DNA of 64,000 nt. It comes from G963664835 sp965220775 (GTDB lineage: Bacteria; Chloroflexota; UBA6077; FW602-bin22; JBCLEL01). The notes beneath the pieces were generated by a model. The model did no database searches. It was given only the letters and a program-made list of their open reading frames with translations, and was not told the DNA's origin. The position numbers and the translations under genes are program-made. The stretch lies in assembly GCA_965220775.1 (NCBI GenBank), contig OZ244845.1, positions 248,001 through 312,000 of the forward strand. Reading direction: 5' to 3'. This document shows, piece after piece, positions 1 to 8,209 of the stretch (position 1 is the first letter of the stretch; each line of letters starts with the position of its first letter).

Positions 1-459
1 TGGTACAACGGCGAGCTGGTGAAGGACGACTACGTCCTGGGCGCCACGATATTCGGCTACGGGATGAACGACGATTGGACGGACTTCGAACTGGCCGGAG
101 TTTTGGAGTTCGACGATTACATTGGCGGTGGGGTGTGGGCGCCAACGGCGCGCCCAAAGCCGGAGGTCTCTCTGGAGGCGAAGCCCGAGCCGGAGCACGC
201 ACCGGTCGAGGACTGGCACAAAGTAGGCGAATACGCCCGGTGGGCGCTGGCCCGGACCGGGAACGGCGAAGATCCGCGGCGTATCGAAGACTTCAAGACT
301 CACCTTGGCAATCTGGGAGCTGATTCACGGCAGCCGCAGCTCTACGGATGGCCCGGCTCTGTCACCCCGGCCGGCAGGCTGGCAGAGGCAAAACGGCATA
401 TTCTGACGGCTGCAAGCCTAATCGAACATACGCTCTATGCTCGGTCCGACCAGACCTGA
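1..459 (+). CDS. 3' end of a protein of unknown function, upstream of phage genes
   Basis: The reading frame is open from the first base, so the gene starts before the window and only its last 152 codons are seen. The visible part begins with an aromatic stretch (WYNGELVKDDYVLGATIF) that loosely recalls the last strand of a TIM-barrel glycoside hydrolase. A Pro/Glu-rich linker and a helical C-terminal region follow. It lies 49 bases upstream of the protease-capsid gene on the same strand, so it is probably part of the same phage-derived operon. I do not recognise the family with confidence; a phage-borne hydrolase or a structural protein are both possible. Confidence 0.55.
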   Translation, partial: WYNGELVKDDYVLGATIFGYGMNDDWTDFELAGVLEFDDYIGGGVWAPTARPKPEVSLEAKPEPEHAPVEDWHKVGEYARWALARTGNGEDPRRIEDFKTHLGNLGADSRQPQLYGWPGSVTPAGRLAEAKRHILTAASLIEHTLYARSDQT

Positions 460-508
460 GCGTCCAGGGGCGACTCTGTAGAGCGAAACAAAAAACGGGG
501 AGGAATCC

Positions 509-2527
509 ATGGTATTGGCAGAACGCAACGAACTGCGGAGGGTCGGCGGCGTGGTCGGCGGCGCAGTAGAGGCGGCGGAAGGAACGAAGGTGCAGGTGGT
601 GATAATCCGTCCTGGACTTTCGGAGAACGGATTGGAGTACAGGCCGGACGTGCTCAGACGCTCAGTCCGGCTGTGGGAGGGCGCCAGCGCCTTCCTCGAC
701 CATCCGACGGCGATCGATATGAGCCGAGCCGGAGGACGCAGCGTGCGCGACCTGGCCGGCTACTACTCGAGCGTCAAATACGAGGAAGGCGTAGGCGTAA
801 AGGCCACGCTGACTCTGTTGGATGGGACCCAGGCCGGCGACTCTGCGGTGGACTTGGTGAACCAGGTGCTTGAGACCAGAGTAGCCGGCGAAGCCGGCCC
901 GAACGTCGGGATATCGGCAGACATGATCGTGCGAAAGAGGCCGCTGGGCCAGATGACAAATGGAAAAACTATGTGGGAGGTTCAGGAAGTCATGAAGGTA
1001 AACAGTGCGGACATAGTGGTGAATCCAAGTGCGGGCGGGTACTTCGACCGTGCGTTGGAGGCTGAGGAGGTTCAAAATATTGCCGCCGGCGGGTCAGGTG
1101 TCACAGATGGCGGCGGAGGTATCGGGGACGCCTCACCTCTACGGACGCCGGACGTGGATCGCGAAGGCACGCAGAACGCCACTGGTTCAGAAACCGATGG
1201 CCTGGACGGGTTGCGAGTTGCGCTAGCCGGCGAGTTGCTAACCGCAAGACTGGCAAACAGTAACCTGCCAGAGCCGGCCCAAGCAATGATACGTCGGCAG
1301 TTCGAGAGCCGCGCCTTTCAGCCGGCCGAACTGGACCGTTCGATCGAGGACCTGCGCAAGCTGCTAGCCACGTCGTTCGAGAACCAGGTGGTCAGCGGCA
1401 ACGGAGCCCTGAGACCGCTCGCCGGCTACGGGGGGACTCGTGTTGGCATGGGCGCCAGGGAGCGTGTCTTCTTGGCGATGGAGCGGCTATTCGGCCTCGA
1501 GCTGCCGGACTCGCGTAGAGACATACCAAAATTCGAGGGGATACGCGACGCCTACGTAACTATCACCGGCGATAGCGCGTTTAGAGGCTCCTACGATTGG
1601 GAAAACTCGGTGGTACGCGAGGCGAACGAAGTAACTACTACGATCCTCAACGACGCCTTGACCAACGCGCTAAACAAGGCGCTGGTGAGGGACTATCGCG
1701 GACAACCGAAGTGGTGGGAGCCGATTGTCAACAAGGCGTCCATAAGAGACGTGAAACAGCAGACCCGCGTCCTTCTGAACGATTTCAGCTCGCTGTCCAC
1801 GGTGGCGGAGTTCGGAGCCTATACCAACCTAGCTTGGGGTGATTCGCAGGAGGCTTACACACCCACGAAGAAGGGCAACACGGTAGCCGTCACTCTCGAG
1901 GCCATCATCAACGACGACTTGCGAGCGGTGACTCGAATTCCGAGCAAGCTGGCGATCGCTGCTGCCATCACTATCAACGAGTCGATCTCCAACATGTTCA
2001 CTCAATCCAGCGGAGCCGGCCCCACGCTGGACAGCGACAACCATCGAGTCTTCGACGGAACCAACCACGGCAACCGGGGCAACACGGCGCTATCCAGCAC
2101 TTCAGTCCAAGCCGGCAGTATCGCGATGCTGAAGCAGACCAACTCGGCCGGCAAGCGCCTGGGAATCCGCCCCACGTTCCTGCTGGTACCGCCGGACCTA
2201 TCGTTCACCGCCCAGGTCTTACTTCAAACCGCATTGATCCCCGGCTCGACGAACAATGACGTCAACGTGCTTCGGGGCACGATGCAGCCGATAGTAGTTC
2301 CTAACTGGACCGACACGAACAACTGGTACATGCTCGCAGGTCCAGACCAGATCGAGAGTATCGAAGTGGGCTTCCTCGGCGGACGAGAAGAGCCGGAGAT
2401 GTTCGTTCAGGACCAACCCCAGAACGGGCAGGTGTTCACCAACGACGCAATTACGTGGAAGATTCGCTGGTTCTACGGCCAAGCGTGGCTCGACTACCGT
2501 GGAGCCTACGGGTCGATCGTCGCGTAG
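509..2527 (+). CDS. Fused phage prohead protease and major capsid protein
   Basis: A 672-residue protein with two regions. Residues about 25-180 resemble a phage prohead (maturation) protease: an LDHP motif puts a candidate catalytic His at 65 and a GISAD motif a candidate Ser at 136, followed by the typical NPSAGG segment. Residues about 200-300 are a low-complexity and helical linker or scaffold. Residues about 310-672 resemble a major capsid protein of the HK97 fold, most like the Mu gpT-type head subunit. Together they would make the icosahedral shell and its maturation protease from one chain. GGGGAGG lies just before the ATG. The family calls come from motif recognition; the capsid half is the surer. 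Confidence 0.75.
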   Translation: MVLAERNELRRVGGVVGGAVEAAEGTKVQVVIIRPGLSENGLEYRPDVLRRSVRLWEGASAFLDHPTAIDMSRAGGRSVRDLAGYYSSVKYEEGVGVKATLTLLDGTQAGDSAVDLVNQVLETRVAGEAGPNVGISADMIVRKRPLGQMTNGKTMWEVQEVMKVNSADIVVNPSAGGYFDRALEAEEVQNIAAGGSGVTDGGGGIGDASPLRTPDVDREGTQNATGSETDGLDGLRVALAGELLTARLANSNLPEPAQAMIRRQFESRAFQPAELDRSIEDLRKLLATSFENQVVSGNGALRPLAGYGGTRVGMGARERVFLAMERLFGLELPDSRRDIPKFEGIRDAYVTITGDSAFRGSYDWENSVVREANEVTTTILNDALTNALNKALVRDYRGQPKWWEPIVNKASIRDVKQQTRVLLNDFSSLSTVAEFGAYTNLAWGDSQEAYTPTKKGNTVAVTLEAIINDDLRAVTRIPSKLAIAAAITINESISNMFTQSSGAGPTLDSDNHRVFDGTNHGNRGNTALSSTSVQAGSIAMLKQTNSAGKRLGIRPTFLLVPPDLSFTAQVLLQTALIPGSTNNDVNVLRGTMQPIVVPNWTDTNNWYMLAGPDQIESIEVGFLGGREEPEMFVQDQPQNGQVFTNDAITWKIRWFYGQAWLDYRGAYGSIVA

Positions 2528-2592
2528 GCGACCAGTCGGGCCGGCCCATCGAAATATCGAGCACGCAGAGCAATTAGGAGGAATTTGACTAT

Positions 2593-2877
2593 ATGAAGAC
2601 CAACGGAGCCGCAGTAGGCGACATCGCGCCGGCGGAATGGCATGGGCTGAGGGTAGTGAACATACTGGTCGACTACGCTCAAATGCGGATGCGCCTGTCG
2701 TCCAGCGAGCGCAGCGAGGTCGAGGCCATCCGGCGCGACATGTACCGGGATCTAGGCCTGGATCCACATAAGCAGTACGCCCGCCGGCGGGATGGCAAAG
2801 TGTACGAACTTGGCGAGGGTCAGGGCGCATCCGGCCACGCAAGCTACTCGACCGACCGGCCAACGAGGCCACACTAA
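2593..2877 (+). CDS. Small phage-associated protein of unknown function
   Basis: A 94-residue protein between the capsid and connector genes on the same strand. TAGGAGG stands upstream of its ATG, so translation is well supported. The middle (residues about 25-60) is helical and charged and the C-terminus is Gly/His/Arg-rich and probably disordered. No family is recognised. Its position, directly after a major capsid gene, is where phages often keep small head-completion or decoration proteins, but nothing in the sequence proves such a role. Confidence 0.6.
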   Translation: MKTNGAAVGDIAPAEWHGLRVVNILVDYAQMRMRLSSSERSEVEAIRRDMYRDLGLDPHKQYARRRDGKVYELGEGQGASGHASYSTDRPTRPH

Positions 2878-2894
2878 TGACGCTACCGTGCACC

Positions 2895-2915
2895 AGGGGC
2901 AATCCAATTGCCCCT
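2895..2915 (+). promoter_or_regulatory. Hairpin just upstream of the connector gene's ribosome site
   Basis: Two perfect 9-base arms (AGGGGCAAT and ATTGCCCCT) flank a 3-base loop. The hairpin ends directly before the GAGGAGG ribosome site of the gene at 2933. There is no T-run, so it is not a classical terminator. It could protect or process the mRNA, or tune translation of the connector relative to the abundant capsid. Confidence 0.5.
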
Positions 2916-2932
2916 GAGGAGGTGAAGCCTCA

Positions 2933-3649
2933 ATGTCATTGAACACCCTCCGCGACAACCTGAGAGACGATCTCAAGGACCTGGACTCAGGCGACTACGC
3001 GTGGACCGACGACGAACTCGACCGTCACATACTGAGGGCGGCCAAGGAGTACGAGGGCTCGTGGCCGCTGCTGGCCAAGGCGGATCGAGCCGGCGACGGA
3101 GCGACCCGCAGATTCGATCTATCCAACGAACCAGGCCTGCTAGGCTGCCAGCGAGTGGAGTACGAGATAGACCAGAATCCACCGCAGTACCTGGCATTTT
3201 TCCAGGATGAGGACGACTACGTCCTCGTCCTTGGCGAGACGGTGCCGCAAGCAGGGAAGGACCTTCGCTTCTGGATAGCCACGAGCTACACCCTAACGAG
3301 CACTACAACCAACATACCCTCCGAGCACCAGCCAGGCATTCTCGGCGGCGCTTGGGGCTTCGCCGTGCAGGCCTTCGCCCGGTACGCCGAGCGACGAGTA
3401 AACGTACGAGACGAAGTGCCCAGGGGTCTTCGGGAAGCCGCCGGCGCGGCCCTCAACGAGTTTCGCGACTGGCTCTCTCGGTTCAGGACGACCCGCATGG
3501 AACAGCAGGCGGCACTGGACAGGCTAAGGTCGCCGGCTGCGCTGATGGACGAAGGCAATACTAGGACCCCTTTGGCAACTGCCCCACCGGTGAGTTGGAG
3601 TGAGTCAGGTGCCGCCGGCTCCCCCGATCGAGGCCAGGGAAATGCGTGA
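2933..3649 (+). CDS. Probable phage head-tail connector or adaptor
   Basis: A 238-residue protein with GAGGAGG ahead of its ATG. Residues about 1-45 (short helices with the pattern WTDDELDRHILRAAKEY) look like the N-terminus of head-tail connector/adaptor proteins, which often begin with such acidic helical hairpins. A beta-rich middle and a long helical segment (about 140-200) follow, then a disordered tail. The location after the capsid gene agrees with a role in joining head and tail. Its 3' end overlaps the amidase gene by 50 bases. The assignment rests on context and general pattern, not on a specific motif. Confidence 0.5.
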   Translation: MSLNTLRDNLRDDLKDLDSGDYAWTDDELDRHILRAAKEYEGSWPLLAKADRAGDGATRRFDLSNEPGLLGCQRVEYEIDQNPPQYLAFFQDEDDYVLVLGETVPQAGKDLRFWIATSYTLTSTTTNIPSEHQPGILGGAWGFAVQAFARYAERRVNVRDEVPRGLREAAGAALNEFRDWLSRFRTTRMEQQAALDRLRSPAALMDEGNTRTPLATAPPVSWSESGAAGSPDRGQGNA

Positions 3650-4127
3650 CCTGACCGACAGACTACCCCGCAAGCCAGGCTACAGGAGCCGGCCCCGATT
3701 GGCGATCCGCTACATAATGGTTCACCACGTGGGGGGCGGCGTCAATCGGGATTACACGGCGCTTGAGATCGCACGGTACCACATCGACGCGAACGGCTGG
3801 CCGGGGATCGGGTACCACTTCCTGGTGCATCCGGCCGGCCAAATCGACCAAGTGAATCAGCTAGAAACGCGAAGCTACCACTGCGGGAATCTGAACGGTG
3901 AGTCGGTGGGAGTGTGTTTGGCCGGCGATTTCACTGAGGCGATGCCGGCGTCCGAGCAGATCGAATCGGTTGGCCGGCTGGTTACAGAGTTGGAAGTTGA
4001 GCTCGGCCGCGAACTGATAGTGCTGGGGCACGGTGACGTGCCCTCGACGAGCTGCCCGGGCGCCACGTTCGAGAACTGGCGGCAGCAGATCCGGCCAAGA
4101 AGCGTGGGGCAGGGCCATGATCGGTGA
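3600..4127 (+). CDS. Phage endolysin: N-acetylmuramoyl-L-alanine amidase (amidase_2/PGRP type)
   Basis: A 175-residue zinc amidase expected to cut the bond between muramic acid and the peptide stem of peptidoglycan. Zinc ligands can be placed as in the T7-lysozyme family: His42 (or 43) in the VHH motif, His144 in GHGD and Cys152 in TSCPG; Tyr72-His73 match the active-site GYH. No signal peptide is present, as expected for an endolysin released by a holin, and a holin-like gene lies downstream at 6508. A GTG at 3600 gives the longest form; ATG 3642 is an alternative but has its purine stretch too close. Confidence 0.85.
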   Translation: MSQVPPAPPIEAREMRDLTDRLPRKPGYRSRPRLAIRYIMVHHVGGGVNRDYTALEIARYHIDANGWPGIGYHFLVHPAGQIDQVNQLETRSYHCGNLNGESVGVCLAGDFTEAMPASEQIESVGRLVTELEVELGRELIVLGHGDVPSTSCPGATFENWRQQIRPRSVGQGHDR

Positions 4128-4133
4128 TTTCCC

Positions 4134-6248
4134 ATGTTGAAGATGAGCACAACGCTGGCCGCCGCCGGCCGGAAGGCCGACAGCAAGCCCTATGTCTGCT
4201 GCAAGTTCGCCGACCATGGCGTCGAGAGTCCGCATCTGTCCTGGACTCAGCTTTACTCCGGTACAGAGGGCGACCAGTTCAACGATGCGGTGATCGCGTC
4301 CGACGGCTCGATCAACCGGATTCGGGCATCCGGCGGCAGGCTGTACCACTGCCGTGTGACGTCGCCCACGACAGCGTCACAGTGGGGCTCGTGGACTACC
4401 TTGGTGAATCAACTGGTATCGACGCTCTGCCAGCCGGCCATTTGCGCCGGGCCGGAGGCCGGGGACGAGGTCCGTGTATTCTGGGTCGACCTGCTCGACG
4501 ATCGGACGATCAAGTGGATTCGATCGACAGACCAGGGCGCGACCTGGGGGCCTGTCGCGACTGTGCTGACCGAGGGCAGCGTCAGAATCACCGGCCTGGC
4601 CGCTGACGGGTACAGAGCCGGCGGGATGGACAATCGGCTGTTCTACGCTGTGGACCCAGGCGGCAGAACGAACCGAAACAAGGTGTTGGCGATGACCGAG
4701 TGGGATGGCTCGTCTTGGTCGACGCCATCCTACGACGACGAGAGTCGATACAGAATCAATGGCATATCCGTCGCAAAAGACTCTGACGATACCGCATCAA
4801 TATGGGTATGTGACGGATCGCCTCGCAGAATATCGCTACAGGACCACCACACAACAACCGGATGGGGCGGTGGCGGCGTGTTGATCGAGAGCGGCGAGGG
4901 CAGCAACTACGACTACGAGTTGCCTCGGGCAGCTAGTAAGTTCGTGACCGGAAACCGGCGCCATTTCATCGGATGGGTGGAGCGTTACAAGGGCTCGCCT
5001 ACCAGGGACAAGTTTTGGACCGCGTTCACCGCACGACGGTGGACACCTACGGAGTTGGTGCAATGGCAGGAAGACCGGCGGTACGGCGCCCGACTGCTGG
5101 CGGACACTAGCTACTGGTACATAGTAGGGTCGGACTACGCGTATCGCGCGCCGGTCTTCACCGGCGCGGGCGATGAAGTGTACGCGGCGACGAGCGATGA
5201 CGATCTGGTAGCAATGGAGCTGGACGTACCGGGGATCAACCGGCCAGGCCGGCTGTTGGTGAGGCTGGACAACAGCCGGGGCAAGTTCGCCTCGCCGGGA
5301 TCCGGCGCGCTACAGGCAATCAAGCCAACGTCGCAGGTGGAACTGCGCTTGGGATACCGAACTCCCGCGGGCGAGGAGTCGGTACAGCAGGGGGCTTGGT
5401 TCGTCGATCGGCTCGTGTTTCGAACTGATCGAGGCCGGCATCTGATGGAAGTTCATTGCATAGATCCGTGGACCTATTTGAATCGCCTCGTGGTGCGGCG
5501 ACCCATTACTTATGCGGCGCAGACGGCCAACTTCATCTGTCGCGAGCTGTGGCTAAGAGTTTGTGGGGCCGGATCCAGCGGCGACGTCCACGCGAATATG
5601 GACCCGGTGGTACCAAACTACCTGCTGCGGCCGGACCAGAACTACCTGGAAGCGCTGAGGCGATTGAACCACAACTTCGGCCTGGTGCTCCGCTGGCGAG
5701 GCGACGGCGTGGAGTCCGGCGTTGGGCCGGATTCGGTAGTTCCGGATCAAGTGCCCTACGGGTCTGGCGTTAGCGACCAAGCATACCTGTCTGCGGACAA
5801 GCATGCGGCCGACTCAGATCGGGCGACAGGCGGGCCGGCCGCCGGCTACACGATTCTCTCGGGAGAGTTCTGGTCGTCGGAGCTGCGTAAGCAATCGGTG
5901 GAGGTTTACGGGGATGGGTACACGTCGATAACAAGGAATTGGGCTGGCACGTCGAAGTTCTGGCGGGACAACGTGGCGAAGGTGGTGGATCTATCGCTGA
6001 ACAGCCAATCCGATGTCGATAGCCGAGCCGCCTATGAGACGAGTTGGCTGGAAGGGTCCGGCGAAGGCGGCAGGTTGGAATCAAATCTGAATCCCGGTCT
6101 TGAGATCGGCGACGTCATCGACATCACCGACAGCAACGCCCGCCTCTCTGGAGCGGCAAGAGTAGTGGTGTCTATTAGGTCTATCTACGACAGCGAGCGG
6201 GGACAGTACCGGCAGTTCCTGGGTCTGGCCGGCGGGACAACGGAATAG
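4134..6248 (+). CDS. Large phage tail/baseplate-like protein with BNR-like repeats
   Basis: A 704-residue protein starting 6 bases after the endolysin. Residues about 30-260 hold repeated Trp/Asp-rich segments of the Asp-box (BNR, sialidase-like beta-propeller) kind, for example STDQGATWGP. The C-terminal half (about 330-700) is beta-rich and resembles phage tail hub or baseplate proteins that build on immunoglobulin-like and LysM-free beta domains. A host-attachment or tail-tip role is the most likely. No signal peptide or membrane segment is present. An ATG at 4143 is an alternative start. The family could not be named exactly. Confidence 0.55.
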   Translation: MLKMSTTLAAAGRKADSKPYVCCKFADHGVESPHLSWTQLYSGTEGDQFNDAVIASDGSINRIRASGGRLYHCRVTSPTTASQWGSWTTLVNQLVSTLCQPAICAGPEAGDEVRVFWVDLLDDRTIKWIRSTDQGATWGPVATVLTEGSVRITGLAADGYRAGGMDNRLFYAVDPGGRTNRNKVLAMTEWDGSSWSTPSYDDESRYRINGISVAKDSDDTASIWVCDGSPRRISLQDHHTTTGWGGGGVLIESGEGSNYDYELPRAASKFVTGNRRHFIGWVERYKGSPTRDKFWTAFTARRWTPTELVQWQEDRRYGARLLADTSYWYIVGSDYAYRAPVFTGAGDEVYAATSDDDLVAMELDVPGINRPGRLLVRLDNSRGKFASPGSGALQAIKPTSQVELRLGYRTPAGEESVQQGAWFVDRLVFRTDRGRHLMEVHCIDPWTYLNRLVVRRPITYAAQTANFICRELWLRVCGAGSSGDVHANMDPVVPNYLLRPDQNYLEALRRLNHNFGLVLRWRGDGVESGVGPDSVVPDQVPYGSGVSDQAYLSADKHAADSDRATGGPAAGYTILSGEFWSSELRKQSVEVYGDGYTSITRNWAGTSKFWRDNVAKVVDLSLNSQSDVDSRAAYETSWLEGSGEGGRLESNLNPGLEIGDVIDITDSNARLSGAARVVVSIRSIYDSERGQYRQFLGLAGGTTE

Positions 6249-6292
6249 GGGCGGCCGGCAATTGAGTATTGAATACGTTTCAGGAGATTCAA

Positions 6293-6511
6293 ATGGCTGG
6301 ATCGGTCTATAGAGGCATCCTGCGAAAGGTAGACAAGACAACATACCGGGCGGACGTTGAGCTGGGGGCGTCGGATGAGGCGAACCTGGTCGATGTCCGT
6401 GTGAGTCGCGGAATTGCGAGCGGTGAGCTGGTGGTTGGCCGGGTGGTGGCGGTCGTGGCATACGAGGATTTCAATCCGGACGATACTATGATTGTAGGAG
6501 TTTGGGCATGA
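6293..6511 (+). CDS. Small phage-associated protein
   Basis: A 72-residue beta-rich protein. The ATG at 6293 is preferred over an upstream in-frame TTG at 6269 because CAGGAG lies 7 bases before it. Short alternating hydrophobic strands (YRADVEL, NLVDVRVS, VVAVVAYE) suggest a small beta-barrel. Its stop overlaps the start of the holin-like gene as ATGA, which implies coupled translation. No family is recognised; a tail-tip or baseplate accessory is a guess from position. Confidence 0.5.
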   Translation: MAGSVYRGILRKVDKTTYRADVELGASDEANLVDVRVSRGIASGELVVGRVVAVVAYEDFNPDDTMIVGVWA

Positions 6512-6771
6512 GTTTCGATCAAAGCTGGTTAACCATTGGCGGAATGACTATGTTGGTCATTGCGGCGGTGCAGTCCACAAAGAGAGTGTTTCCGAGCTTA
6601 CCGAGCAGATTCTATCCACTTGTCGCGCTGACCGCGGCGGTACTGCTGGCAGTCGGATTCTCCGATCGGATCGGCGCGGGACTAACCGAGGCGGGCCTGA
6701 TCGGGGCGGTAGTTGGGTTTTCGGCCAGCGGCGTCTACAGCCAGGGGAGAGCTTTGATCCGGGGTAAATAG
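6508..6771 (+). CDS. Holin-like small membrane protein
   Basis: An 87-residue protein with two or three membrane segments (about 8-22, 35-50 and 58-75), a short charged loop and a basic C-terminus, as in phage holins. The start is the ATG inside GGGCATGAG, with GTAGGAG ahead and a 4-base overlap with the preceding gene. Together with the amidase at 3600 it would form a lysis pair: holin opens the membrane, amidase degrades the wall. It is the last gene of the phage-derived operon, so the right boundary of that block is near here. Confidence 0.65.
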   Translation: MSFDQSWLTIGGMTMLVIAAVQSTKRVFPSLPSRFYPLVALTAAVLLAVGFSDRIGAGLTEAGLIGAVVGFSASGVYSQGRALIRGK

Positions 6772-6796
6772 CGGCCGGCTTTTTCAGGCGACCAGG

Positions 6797-7078
6797 TCAG
6801 GTAGCTCGCGTGCTGAACAACGCCTCACGCAGTCCGTCTAGCACGCCCTCGAGCCGAGCGACCCGTTGTTCCAAGGCTGCTAGTCGGGCTTCCAGCCGGT
6901 CGAATCTCTGATTGACCTGTAGCTCGAAGGCTGATATTCGCTGCTCTAAGGCATCGATGCGACCTTCCATTCGCTGCTCTAATGTATCCAGCCGTCTATT
7001 CGTCTGGGTCTGTCCATTCAGAATCAGGCCGGCTACTGCAATACCTACCGCTAGGATTGCGATTAGCTCAGGGCTCAT
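6797..7078 (-). CDS. Membrane-anchored coiled-coil protein (family member 1)
   Basis: A 93-residue protein with an N-terminal membrane segment (about 4-20) followed by a continuous coiled coil rich in LEQR and FDRLE units. The C-terminal tail LEGVLDGLREALFSTRA is nearly the same as in the protein at 10791. It is convergent with the holin-like gene and only 25 bases from it. The function is unknown. Many bacteria of this kind carry small proteins with RFDRLE repeats, but no activity is established that I can cite. A membrane-tethered oligomer is the simplest structural reading. Confidence 0.65.
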   Translation of the reverse strand: MSPELIAILAVGIAVAGLILNGQTQTNRRLDTLEQRMEGRIDALEQRISAFELQVNQRFDRLEARLAALEQRVARLEGVLDGLREALFSTRAT

Positions 7079-7402
7079 TCGGCATCAACTCCTACGCGTG
7101 GGATTGTATCAGTTCTCTAGGCTACTCTTCCTCCGTCCGGAGTTGGTGACTCGGTTGCAAAGCGCATTGGCGAGATCGAATAAGCGAAAACCGCCTGATT
7201 CTAGACCCTGCTTCGATGCAATAACCCGCCGGATTTGTGTGCCCATCTTGCCCTGAATTCAGGGGGTTCCTAAGACAGCCCAGCAACAAAGGATGGGCTT
7301 GCTGCTCTTAACGGACTTCTGGCAGAAAAATACTCTTGCCCAACAAAAGGATAGAACCATCTCCAACTGCACTGATGTGATAAGTTTTTACACACTACCA
7401 CG
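7079..7402. other. Intergenic region with a perfect palindrome
   Basis: This stretch between the coiled-coil gene and the ABC permeases has no convincing gene. It holds a perfect 14-base palindrome (CCCTGAATTCAGGG) at 7251-7264. It marks the edge between phage-derived and ordinary genes, so an attachment site might lie here, but the other end is outside the window and cannot be compared. No tRNA gene was seen. Confidence 0.4.
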
Positions 7403-8209
7403 GTGATTCGCAGCATTTTTGAGGCAATCGGTATGGGAAACGTCTACGCCGTACGCGCCGCGTTCATCTACTCATGGAAGATGACGACAGGTGGCGGCAG
7501 GTTCCTGTCTTTCCTTGGGACACTCATATTCGTCGTGGCGCTGGGCTGGTTTGCCCACGAAAGCGGAGACCCGGCGGTTGTGACCTACCTCGCGATAGGC
7601 GCCTACATGATGGTAGTCTGGAACTTTTGCGTCTCTCGGATGGGTTGGTCGCTTCGTGGCGAGCTAGTCCAGGGGACGCTCGAACTGATGCTCATGTCGC
7701 GCACACCCATCATGACCATCCTGGTAGGAAGTATTCTGGCGGTTTCAGTCTTTGCGTCCCTCTTGGGGGTGACAGGGATAGCGATCGTCTTGGCATTCTC
7801 ACCCCAATTCATCCATGTTCCAAATCTTCTCATCTTGCTAGTTTCTTTAGGTATCGCGTTGGCGGCCACGACCGTGGTCGGCTTCTTGTCCGCTCCACTG
7901 TCTTTCCTGACCGGTGGACAAGATACGTACTTTGAAGCGATTCGGCCCCTGGTGATGGTGTTCAGCGGATTCGTCTATCCGGTTGCTTCGTTGGCCCCCG
8001 TGCTGAAACCAGTTGCATGGGCATTACCAACGTCTTGGGCGATGGGAGGTCTGCTGAGCTCGGTCGAAGGCGGGCACCTCTACGGCAATCCGGCCGATCA
8101 TTGGGCACTCGCGTTGGCAACATCGGCGGCATACCTGGGTTTGACCTACCTACTATTCATTAAGGTCGAAAAGCGCGTGAAAGCCACCGGAATTTTGGGC
8201 AGTTTCTAG
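7403..8209 (+). CDS. ABC-2 type transporter permease, first of a pair
   Basis: A 268-residue inner-membrane protein with six predicted membrane segments and the general pattern of ABC-2 permeases used for drug or glycolipid export, including the amphipathic GELVQGTLELMLMSRT stretch typical of the family. It would need an ATP-binding partner and a second permease; the latter is the next gene, whose GTG overlaps this stop by one base (TAGTG). The start is GTG. No ABC ATPase is visible on either side, and the upstream neighbour is the phage-derived block. Confidence 0.8.
   Translation: MIRSIFEAIGMGNVYAVRAAFIYSWKMTTGGGRFLSFLGTLIFVVALGWFAHESGDPAVVTYLAIGAYMMVVWNFCVSRMGWSLRGELVQGTLELMLMSRTPIMTILVGSILAVSVFASLLGVTGIAIVLAFSPQFIHVPNLLILLVSLGIALAATTVVGFLSAPLSFLTGGQDTYFEAIRPLVMVFSGFVYPVASLAPVLKPVAWALPTSWAMGGLLSSVEGGHLYGNPADHWALALATSAAYLGLTYLLFIKVEKRVKATGILGSF

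Noticed and set aside
7079..7402. Attachment site of the phage-derived block.
   Set aside because: Only one edge is in the window and no tRNA is present, so a repeat cannot be paired.
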